This document shows positions 7,629 to 12,901 of a stretch of DNA of 12,901 bases, piece by piece. Source of the DNA: Pseudolabrys sp. (lineage in GTDB: Bacteria > Pseudomonadota > Alphaproteobacteria > Rhizobiales > Xanthobacteraceae); contig JAHCKF010000055.1 of assembly GCA_026125925.1 (NCBI GenBank), positions 1 to 12,901 of the forward strand, read 5' to 3'. A program made the translations under genes and the position numbers. The notes beneath the pieces are model-generated. The model saw only the letters and a program-made list of their open reading frames with translations. It was not told the DNA's origin and did not search any database. Position 1 is the stretch's first letter. The number at the start of each line of letters is the position of its first letter.

Positions 7629-7856
7629 TCACTTCCTGTCGAGCGTGCGGCGCCGCGCCAGTTCGGTCATCAGACCGATGGCGATGACGTAATACGGCAC
7701 ATATTTCGGCTGCAGCGCCGTCTGCACCGCCGATGCCACGTTCGGATCCTGCAGCACGGATTCGGCCGCGGCCAGCAGCAGGCCGGCGACGGCGACGAAC
7801 CGCGCCCACAGGATGGTGGCCGAATGCCTGAACCAGGCTTTGATCTTGTGAGCCAT
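7629..7856 (-). CDS. small two-segment membrane protein of the lysis cassette, holin-like
   Basis: The product is 75 residues: a basic start (MAHKIKAWFRHSATILWARF), a membrane segment at about 19-36, a short loop (DPNVASAVQTALQPKY) and a second hydrophobic segment at 52-68 (YVPYYVIAIGLMTELAR) with a basic C-terminus RRRTLDRK. Similar small proteins with HSATI.WAR and ITEL.RRR text occur beside endolysins in prophages of proteobacteria. It is packed between endolysin (1-base gap) and the three-segment holin (2-base gap), so it probably works in lysis as a second holin, pinholin or antiholin; which of these cannot be told. The ATG at 7856 is favoured over an upstream in-frame start at 7931 that would lie inside the endolysin gene. 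Confidence 0.78.
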   Translation of the reverse strand: MAHKIKAWFRHSATILWARFVAVAGLLLAAAESVLQDPNVASAVQTALQPKYVPYYVIAIGLMTELARRRTLDRK

Positions 7857-7857
7857 G

Positions 7858-8490
7858 TCATGACCTCCGAAAGGTGGCGCGCAGCGCCGCGATGAGCGCA
7901 GCAAAAAGCCCGCGCGCGGCGGGCTGTTCATTCGCGACTGTGGTCACCGGCGGTGGCGGCGGGGCCGTGGCCTGCTGTGCCATGGCCAGCGCCGTCGCGC
8001 GAACCTCGGCGACGCGCCGGCCCCAGCCTTTGCCGAAGACGCTCCAGGTGTTGAGCGATTTCAGGAAACGCAATCGTTCGTCGGAGATCGCATTCACCAG
8101 TGTCGAAGCGTCGGCCACGCGCGCCGCGGCGAGCACCTCGTCAGTCACCTTGTGCGCCGTGTCCGCACGCTTGAGCACGCGCCGCAGCACCTTGCCGGCA
8201 CGCCCAATGCCGGAGTTCACGCCGTAATCGAACACGGCATAATCGACACCGGCCGGCAGCTCGTCACAGCGCAGCGCTTCCCAATAACGCACGCGATAGA
8301 TCGCCTTCGCCTCCGCAACGCGCATCGCCTTTATGTCGGCCGCGGTCGCATCGCGCTTCTCGTATCGGCGGTAGTCGCCGAGAGTGATGCCGAAATTCGT
8401 CGGCCCGCCTGGATCGGATGGATGATGGGTATAGCCGCCTTCATGCGCGAGCAGGCGGGCAAGCGCCGCCTCATAAGTACTTTTGGCCAT
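7858..8490 (-). CDS. GH108-type endolysin (N-acetylmuramidase) of a GTA/phage lysis cassette
   Basis: The product is 210 residues. The N-terminal catalytic domain has HEGGYTHHPSDPGGPTNFGIT, the GH108 signature with Glu17 as predicted catalytic acid, followed by a helical domain with YAVFDYGVNSGIGRAGKVLRR (about 84-104), typical of the family's C-terminal half. It should cleave the glycan strands of peptidoglycan. After residue 172 come a Pro-rich linker (TAPPPPPVTT) and a hydrophobic/basic tail (GLFAALIAALRATFRRS) that may be an amphipathic membrane-binding helix. There is no signal peptide, so release depends on the holins downstream. The start at 8490 has GGAGG four bases upstream. It is the first gene of a three-gene operon; the terminator of the sulfatase gene lies just 16 bases before its start. 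Confidence 0.92.
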   Translation of the reverse strand: MAKSTYEAALARLLAHEGGYTHHPSDPGGPTNFGITLGDYRRYEKRDATAADIKAMRVAEAKAIYRVRYWEALRCDELPAGVDYAVFDYGVNSGIGRAGKVLRRVLKRADTAHKVTDEVLAAARVADASTLVNAISDERLRFLKSLNTWSVFGKGWGRRVAEVRATALAMAQQATAPPPPPVTTVANEQPAARGLFAALIAALRATFRRS

Positions 8491-8505
8491 TGGCCCTCCA
8501 ACAAT

Positions 8506-8529
8506 AAAAATGCCGCCAGAGCGGCGGCA
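8506..8529 (-). terminator. intrinsic terminator after the sulfatase gene, within the endolysin leader
   Basis: On the minus strand a 7-bp GC stem (TGCCGCC/GGCGGCA at 8511-8517 and 8523-8529, loop of five) is followed directly by five T (8510-8506) and then ATTG. This is a textbook rho-independent terminator 30 bases after the sulfatase stop. Its T-run ends only 15 bases before the endolysin ATG, so endolysin transcripts started further upstream must pass through it. Confidence 0.8.
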
Positions 8530-8559
8530 CGGACGGATGTGAAACTTGCGTTTGGCGGA

Positions 8560-9925
8560 TCAGGCGCCGTCGGCCGGCAACGCCGCCTTCAGCCGATCGC
8601 AGGTCGCGCGATGGGCGGCGTTCGGCGCGAGGTTGGTCCACTCGTAAGCGTCGGTGCTCTGGTCGTAGAGCTCCTCGGTCCCGTCGACGTAGCGCGTGTA
8701 GCGCCAGCGATCGAGCCGGACCGAATGGTTACCTTTACCCCACGTCATCACCACCGGCGCCCCACGCGACGATGACGGATCGTCAATGAGCCTTGTCAGG
8801 CTGACGGCATCGCACACCGGCATCTCGATTCCGGCCAAATCCAGCATGGTCGGAAAGATATCGATGAGGCTCACGGGCTCGTCGATGCGTCTCTCGGCGT
8901 TGAACCCGGCCGGCGGCACGACGATCAGTGGCACGCGGGTCGCCTCCTCCCACAGAACGAATTTCCGCCAGTGCAGCTTTTCGCCAAGATGGAAACCGTT
9001 GTCGCCCCACAGGACAATAGCGGTCGATTGCGCCAGGCCGCTTCGCTCAAGCGCTTCGACGACCTTGCCGACAGATCGTCAACGTAACTGATCGCCGCGA
9101 GATAGCCCTGAACCGCCTGCGGCCATTGCCGCCGGCTGGTCACGAGTTCGTGGTCCGGCGGGCTCAAGGCCCACTTGCGCGCGATCGGCGGCACGTCGTC
9201 GAGGTCATCATCTTTAACCACCGGCAGCGAGATGCGCGCCGGATCGTACAGGTCGAAAAACCGCTTCGGCGCGTGCCACGGCAAATGCGGCTTGTAGAAC
9301 CCGGCTGCAAGAAGAAAGGCTGCGCCGGCCGGCGCTCGAGAAATTCGCTCACCGAGCGTAAGACATGCCCGTCCGGCGTATCGTCCGCCCGATCGTCCGG
9401 CAGCGCGCCCCAATCGAAGTGATGATACATCGGCGGCACAGCGTCGAACTTGCCGAAATCGAACAATCGATTCAGCGGCCGGCGATCGGGCAGCGGTTCG
9501 TCATGGCTGGTGCGAAACTCGTCCCACAGGAACGGCCGGTTCTCGATCTCTTTCCACTTCGCCGAGGCCGCGCCCTCACGTCCCGCGGATGCATAGTCGT
9601 AGACCCCGTGAAAGACCTTACCGGCGCCGAAAGTGTAGTAACCCGAAGCCCGAAGCAGTTCGATGAATGTCGCCCGCCGGTTCGGGGCCTGCCAAAGCGG
9701 CTCATTGTGATAGATGCCCGTCGTTGACGGCAGACAGCCGGTGAACACGCCCATCCGGCTCGCATTGCAGTAAGGCGCGCTGCAATAGGCATGGACGAAG
9801 AGCGCGCCGCGCCGGGCGAGACGGTCGATATGTGGAGTCTTTACATCCGGATGGCGTCCGAGCGCCCCGATCCAGGCGTTCAAATCGTCGGCAACAATGA
9901 AGAGGAAATTGGGCCGCATGTGCAT
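8560..9925 (-). pseudogene. sulfatase (iduronate-2-sulfatase-like) broken by two frameshifts
   Basis: Three consecutive frames together encode one sulfatase of about 455 residues. The N-terminal piece (9925 to about 9311) has RPNFLFIVADDLNAW with metal-binding Asp13/Asp14, the sulfatase signature CNASR with Cys53 as the residue normally converted to formylglycine, FTGCLPSTTGIYHN, and GAGKVFHG (Lys103, His106). A one-base deletion at about 9306-9317 moves the frame into LAAGFYKPHLPWHAPKRFFD. A second one-base deletion near 9071-9072 moves it into VGKVVEALERSGL, then the metal-site motif WGDNGFHLGE (about 8980-9010), and the C-terminus ends at 8560. Repairing both gives an exact multiple of three. 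All key residues survive, so decay is recent or these are sequence errors. The start could be 9925 or 9919. It is divergent from the sulfotransferase and ends at a strong terminator. Confidence 0.9.
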
Positions 9926-9957
9926 TATGATGGCATGATCACACGAACGGTCCTGAA

Positions 9958-10734
9958 TTGAAAAAGATCGATTTTTTCATTGCCGGCGTCCAGAAAGGCG
10001 GCACCACCGCACTGGACGGCTATTTACGACGTCATAGTCGCATCCAGATGGCGGCTGTCAAGGAAGTGCACTTCTTTGATAACGAAGCGCTGGCCTGGCC
10101 GGATCCGGATTACGAGCGGCTGCGCATGGCTTTTGACTGGAGCAGGCCGGACGTCGTTCGCGGCGAGGCCACACCCATTTACATTTACTGGCCGCACGCG
10201 CTCGACCGGCTGCACCGCTATAACAGTAAGGCCCGCATCATCGTCGGCCTGCGTCATCCGGCCTTCCGCGCCTATTCGCATTGGCGGATGGAAACCAAGC
10301 GCGGTGACGAGGCGCTGTCTTTCGGCGAGGCCATCCGCGAGCCAGCGCGCCGGCGGGTGGCCGAAGCACCGAACGGCGCGCACCGCGTCCACTCCTATGT
10401 GGAACGGGGCTTCTATGCCGGTCAAATCGAACGGCTATTGGCACTCTTCCCGCGCCAGCAGGTCCTGTTCTTTCGCACCGACACATTGTGGACAGACCCT
10501 GCCGGCCTCCTCGGCCGCATTCACGACTTCATTGGCGTCGAACGGCAGCCCGTGAGAGATAGCGGCTACATCGCGCCGGTCATGACCTGGGTGCCGGAGG
10601 GACCTCCGGCGTCCGACCGCGCCTATCTCGATGCGCTTTATGCCAGCGACATCGATCGGACCGCGCGCGCGACGGGGCTAGACCTCGCCGACTGGCTCGA
10701 GGCCGGCTACCACGAACCGATGCAACCGAAGTAA
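9958..10734 (+). CDS. PAPS-dependent sulfotransferase
   Basis: The product is 258 residues, somewhat short but complete for a bacterial carbohydrate-type sulfotransferase (heparan N-sulfotransferase-like fold). The 5'-phosphosulfate loop GVQKGGTTAL is at 10-19, Lys35 and His38 in VKEVHFFD follow, and the 3'-phosphate-binding block IIVGLRHPAFRAYSHWRME (94-112) has Arg99 and Ser107. VERGFYAGQIERLLALFPRQQVLFF (148-172) matches the usual later helix and strand. It transfers sulfate from PAPS to an acceptor, probably a sugar of a surface polysaccharide, glycolipid or signal molecule; the acceptor is unknown. The start is TTG at 9958, chosen because KKIDFFIAGVQKGGTT is the family N-terminus. Only 32 bases separate it from the divergent sulfatase, and no strong ribosome site is visible. 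Confidence 0.9.
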   Translation: MKKIDFFIAGVQKGGTTALDGYLRRHSRIQMAAVKEVHFFDNEALAWPDPDYERLRMAFDWSRPDVVRGEATPIYIYWPHALDRLHRYNSKARIIVGLRHPAFRAYSHWRMETKRGDEALSFGEAIREPARRRVAEAPNGAHRVHSYVERGFYAGQIERLLALFPRQQVLFFRTDTLWTDPAGLLGRIHDFIGVERQPVRDSGYIAPVMTWVPEGPPASDRAYLDALYASDIDRTARATGLDLADWLEAGYHEPMQPK

Positions 10735-10777
10735 CGGCGTATGGTGCCCTCGGGACGTCAGGCCAATCCAGTTACGC

Positions 10778-11470
10778 CTAGCGCGAAAGCACGAAGGTCG
10801 AACGCCGGTCCTCGTTGTAGTCCTGCAGCTCCCGGGGGCCACGCGATGGCGCCCAGTCGAACTCGCTCATTGAAAAGCCATGACGCGAGTTGATCAGATC
10901 GATCGCCTCGCGCGACGGGTGACCGACGACCGCCATGGCATCCGGTCCAATCGCGTTGGCCTCGACCCCGGTCGGCTCCTGAAACAGCTTTATCAGCGGC
11001 AACTTTCGGAGGTTCTCAGCGGCCGGCACGATGTTCGTGTCCAGGATGATGTGCGAGGCCCCTGTCGCTGCCAGAAGGTCGGCAAGCTCGCTATGGCGAT
11101 CGGTGTGATAGAAGAATCCCAAAAGCAGAACTGTTTCCGCTTTGATTGTTCCCCGCTTCATGACCTCGAACACGTCGCCGGTCACGAAGTCGAACCGTTC
11201 CTTGGCCACATCCAAAGCCGAGAATGTTGTATGCGCGTTTTGAACAAGATGCGGACGCGCCTCAACTCCGCGAACGTGCGAACATCCGGCGTGTAAGGCA
11301 GCAAAGCTCCACCGTCCATCATGGCTGGCGATGTCCAGAATTTTTCGTCCCCGGATCACCTCCGAATTACTTTCGATGATCGCCCGATACCGCGAGTTCA
11401 GACGAACAGCCGATGCGCCCGTCTTGCTCGTCGCGAGAAACGAAGGAAAAGATTCGAAAAAATCGCGCAT
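10778..11470 (-). CDS. class I SAM-dependent methyltransferase
   Basis: The product is 230 residues. Motif I, the SAM-binding loop, is KILDIASHDGRWSFAALHAG (43-62); it has S-H-D-G in place of the common G-x-G-x-G but keeps Asp46 and Gly52. Glu70 after VRGV is the acidic residue that usually binds the ribose. VTGDVFEV (97-104) is motif II-like, and LLLGFFYHTDRHSELADLL (116-134) resembles the motif III region of CmoB/DUF1698-like methyltransferases. The substrate is unknown; small-molecule or sugar methylation would fit the neighbourhood. The ATG at 11470 has AGATAGG nine bases upstream, and a -10-like GATAAT (minus strand, 11505-11500) with a poor -35 lies before that. The gene is convergent with the sulfotransferase and has visibly lower GC than the ccm region. 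Confidence 0.82.
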   Translation of the reverse strand: MRDFFESFPSFLATSKTGASAVRLNSRYRAIIESNSEVIRGRKILDIASHDGRWSFAALHAGCSHVRGVEARPHLVQNAHTTFSALDVAKERFDFVTGDVFEVMKRGTIKAETVLLLGFFYHTDRHSELADLLAATGASHIILDTNIVPAAENLRKLPLIKLFQEPTGVEANAIGPDAMAVVGHPSREAIDLINSRHGFSMSEFDWAPSRGPRELQDYNEDRRSTFVLSR

Positions 11471-11573
11471 CGTTCAAAACCTATCTCGTAAAAAACTTCA
11501 TTATCAGCCTCGTTATTCAGTCCTAAGAGCTACCCGTTGTCACGTGGTCCTGGGCGCCGCTCCGAGAACCTTG

Positions 11574-11858
11574 TCACGCATACTGCCCTCCCGTGGCCGT
11601 CGTGCCAGCAACATCGCCCGGAAGAAATGTATCGCCTTGCGCCGTGTACAGCGCGGCGTTGACCGAAACCTCATAGCGCTTGCCGGCCGCCGCTCCGGAG
11701 AACGTGCTGCCGACCAGCACCGCCATGCCGCCGGTCGAGCCTTGCGCGAAGGCCGTCGAAAACGCCGGCGTGCCCGACAGCGACACCGTCTTGCCCTGCA
11801 CGCGAATGACGCCGTTGAGCCCCATATTGAAATGCGATGCGGCGCCGCCGACGACCAC
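11574..11858 (-). pseudogene. phage-like structural protein, probable C-terminal remnant
   Basis: This frame encodes about 94 residues rich in Gly, Ala, Ser, Thr and Val with beta-like text (GVIRVQGKTVSLSG, GSTGGMAVLVGSTFSG, GKRYEVSVNAALYTAQGD) ending AGTTATGGQYA. This is not the Arg/Pro-heavy composition of shadow frames in this DNA, so it is probably or formerly coding. The ending resembles C-termini of phage or GTA-associated proteins seen in Bradyrhizobium relatives, from memory only. No good start exists: the first possible codon is GTG at 11858 without a ribosome site, and a palindromic repeat begins exactly there. I read it as the tail end of a gene whose 5' part was lost. A real short gene is the alternative. 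Confidence 0.45.
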
Positions 11859-11924
11859 CTCATGGTGAGGAGCCGGGGCCTCGATCCTTCGAGACGGCCG
11901 CTCCGCGGCCTCCTCAGGATGAGG
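11858..11924. repeat. 67-bp palindromic intergenic repeat
   Basis: The element begins with CCTCATGGTGAGG (11858-11870) and ends with CCTCAGGATGAGG (11912-11924), each itself near-palindromic and related to the other. Between them are GATCCTTCGAG (11883-11893) and a 5-bp GC hairpin GGCCG/CGGCC (11896-11910, loop CTCCG). This resembles the abundant dispersed palindromic repeats in Bradyrhizobium, Rhodopseudomonas and relatives, from memory. It lies between the phage-like fragment and the protease gene. It has no coding capacity of its own and may act as an mRNA structure or be a mobile repeat copy. Confidence 0.75.
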
Positions 11925-11957
11925 AGAAAGGTTGACAATCGCCGGCGCTCAAGGCTC

Positions 11958-12752
11958 ATGCCTGTCCGCATGCGCCTTGCCGCCACAGTTCTTTTCGTCA
12001 CGCTCGCCGTGACTCCGGCCTTTGCCGTCAGCGGCCAGGCGCCGCCGGCGTCGGGCTTTGCCGCGCGGCCGATCGTGATGCTGATCGACAACCGCGGCGA
12101 TCTGTGCACCGCGACGGCGCTGGCGCGCGATCTGGTGCTGACCGCGGCGCATTGCGTCGTCATTCCGGCGACCTATCGCGTGCGCGTGTTCCAGAACGGC
12201 GCCATGGTCGATGTCGGCAAGATCCGGCGGCATCCCGGATTCAACATGGCGAATTACAAGGCGAGCCGCGCCACCGCGGACGTGGCGCTGGTCAAGCTCA
12301 AAGGTCCCCTGCCCGACATGGTGATGCCGGCGGCGCTTGCCGCGCCGCGCCGCGTCGAGGTCGGCGAGACGCTGACCATCGCCGGCTTCGGCGTCACCCA
12401 GGCCGGAACCGCGCACGGTCTCGGCGTGCCGCGCATGGCGAGCCTCGTCGTCACCGGCAGGCCCGGCAGTTTGCAGATCCGTTTGCAGGATCCGGAAACG
12501 AAGAACGAGCGCGCCGGCCTCGGCGGTTGCACCGGTGACTCGGGCGCCCCGGCCTTCGACGGCGCGGCGCCGACCGACAGCGGCCAGGAAGACACCAAGG
12601 CCGCCGGCAAGATCATCGGCGTCGTCTCCTGGTCCACCGCGCCGAAAAGCGAGGAAGGCTGCGGCGGCCTCACCGGGTTGACGCCGCTGCTCAACTACCG
12701 CGACTGGATCGTGACCACCGCCGCCGCGCTCGGCTCGCCGCTCGCGCCGTAG
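11958..12752 (+). CDS. exported trypsin-like serine protease (S1 family)
   Basis: The product is 264 residues, with a signal peptide (MRLAATVLFVTLAVTPAFA, cleavage about residue 23-24). The chymotrypsin-fold triad is complete: His65 in LTAAHCV, Asp108 in TADVALVKL and Ser195 in GGCTGDSGAP. Cys50 and Cys66 are placed for the standard His-loop disulfide; Cys191 and Cys235 (EEGCGG) can form the second. Gly and Ser/Thr around VVSWST match the substrate-binding strand. It is presumably a periplasmic or secreted endopeptidase with unknown substrate. I chose ATG at 11958 (AAGG just upstream); the ATG at 11970 is equally compatible with the signal peptide. The frame is open upstream to 11331 but that stretch is Arg-rich, crosses a repeat and overlaps opposite-strand genes, so it is not coding. 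Confidence 0.9.
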   Translation: MPVRMRLAATVLFVTLAVTPAFAVSGQAPPASGFAARPIVMLIDNRGDLCTATALARDLVLTAAHCVVIPATYRVRVFQNGAMVDVGKIRRHPGFNMANYKASRATADVALVKLKGPLPDMVMPAALAAPRRVEVGETLTIAGFGVTQAGTAHGLGVPRMASLVVTGRPGSLQIRLQDPETKNERAGLGGCTGDSGAPAFDGAAPTDSGQEDTKAAGKIIGVVSWSTAPKSEEGCGGLTGLTPLLNYRDWIVTTAAALGSPLAP

Positions 12753-12771
12753 GCGCCAACCATAAAGACAC

Positions 12772-12798
12772 TTCGCCGCAGTCCGGCGGCGCGGCGAA
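12772..12798 (+). terminator. hairpin downstream of the serine protease gene
   Basis: An 8-bp stem (TTCGCCGC at 12772-12779, GCGGCGAA at 12791-12798) with an 11-base loop lies 20 bases after the protease stop. An alternative inner pairing with GGCGGC is possible. No T-tract follows, so termination would have to be weak or Rho-assisted. Confidence 0.35.
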
Positions 12799-12832
12799 AC
12801 CGCTAGGGTCCGCGCTCATCCAGCGAGCGCTC

Positions 12833-12901
12833 ATGCTGTTCCCGACCGACCTGTCATCGTTCCTTGAGCTGATCCGCCAGCACGGCGAAGCGGCCTACAG
12901 T
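12833..12901 (+). CDS. N-terminus of a probable DedA-family membrane protein
   Basis: The last 69 bases form an open frame with ATG at 12833, giving 23 residues that begin MLFPTDLSSFLELIRQHGEA. An amphipathic start with FLELIRQHGEAAY resembles the N-terminus of DedA-type inner-membrane proteins of related bacteria, from memory, but the piece is too short for a firm call. It is on the same strand as the protease, 80 bases downstream, with no clear ribosome site. The rest is outside the window. Confidence 0.45.
   Translation, partial: MLFPTDLSSFLELIRQHGEAAYS

Noticed and set aside
9060..9320. Programmed ribosomal frameshifting in the sulfatase
   Set aside because: Two separate shifts of the same sign would be needed, with no slippery heptamer and stimulatory structure at either site. 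Mutation or sequencing error is simpler.
10736..10778. Inverted repeat GGCGTA/TACGCC between the convergent sulfotransferase and methyltransferase genes as a bidirectional terminator
   Set aside because: Six-base arms with a 31-base loop and no T- or A-tract; too weak to call.
11537..11578. Direct repeat TTGTCACG (11537-11544 and 11571-11578) as an attachment site
   Set aside because: Only eight bases, spacing of 34, and no integrase or tRNA nearby; chance is likely.
11331..11957. Long upstream in-frame extension of the serine protease (a 473-residue reading frame from 11331)
   Set aside because: The extension is Arg-rich, has no domain, crosses the palindromic repeat and overlaps the start of the methyltransferase and the phage-like fragment on the other strand. 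The protease signal peptide starts at 11958.

Overview
The window is high-GC DNA with tight same-strand operons. It looks like an alphaproteobacterium of the Hyphomicrobiales (Bradyrhizobiaceae/Xanthobacteraceae type). The evidence is a cycH-cycJ-cycK-type cytochrome c maturation operon, a FeuP/FeuQ-like two-component system, a gene-transfer-agent (GTA) style lysis cassette and a dispersed palindromic repeat that resembles those of Bradyrhizobium relatives. No database was searched, so all family and taxon calls are recognition from sequence.

Left part (1-7189, all minus strand) is mostly core genome. Read in the direction of transcription from the right, it holds a nitroreductase, a small exported PepSY-like protein, an OmpR-type response regulator, its sensor kinase, a glycine-zipper lipoprotein, a large unidentified helical protein, and then ccmI, ccmE and the start of ccmF, the last three joined by 4-base stop/start overlaps. 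The PepSY gene, regulator and kinase look like one signalling unit. Tandem TTCA-type half-sites with an 11-bp period lie in front of both the PepSY gene and the regulator, which suggests autoregulation.

Middle part (7222-8490, minus strand) is a compact three-gene lysis cassette: a GH108 endolysin, a 75-residue membrane protein and a three-segment holin of the GTA-release type. There are no capsid, tail or terminase genes nearby, as with the unlinked lysis locus of Rhodobacter GTA. A terminator-like hairpin sits only 16 bases before the endolysin start.

Right-middle part (8506-11924) is accessory. A sulfatase broken by two single-base frameshifts (minus) is divergent, across 32 bp, from a sulfotransferase (plus). 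A class I methyltransferase (minus) faces the sulfotransferase. Upstream of it lie a short phage-like C-terminal coding fragment and a 67-bp palindromic repeat that abuts the fragment's 5' end. This looks like a patch of acquired and decaying genes next to the lysis cassette.

Right end (11958-12901, plus strand) holds an exported trypsin-like serine protease with an intact catalytic triad and the first 23 codons of a probable DedA-type membrane protein. No rRNA, tRNA, CRISPR array or complete transposon was seen. No gene-free stretch exceeds 300 bases.
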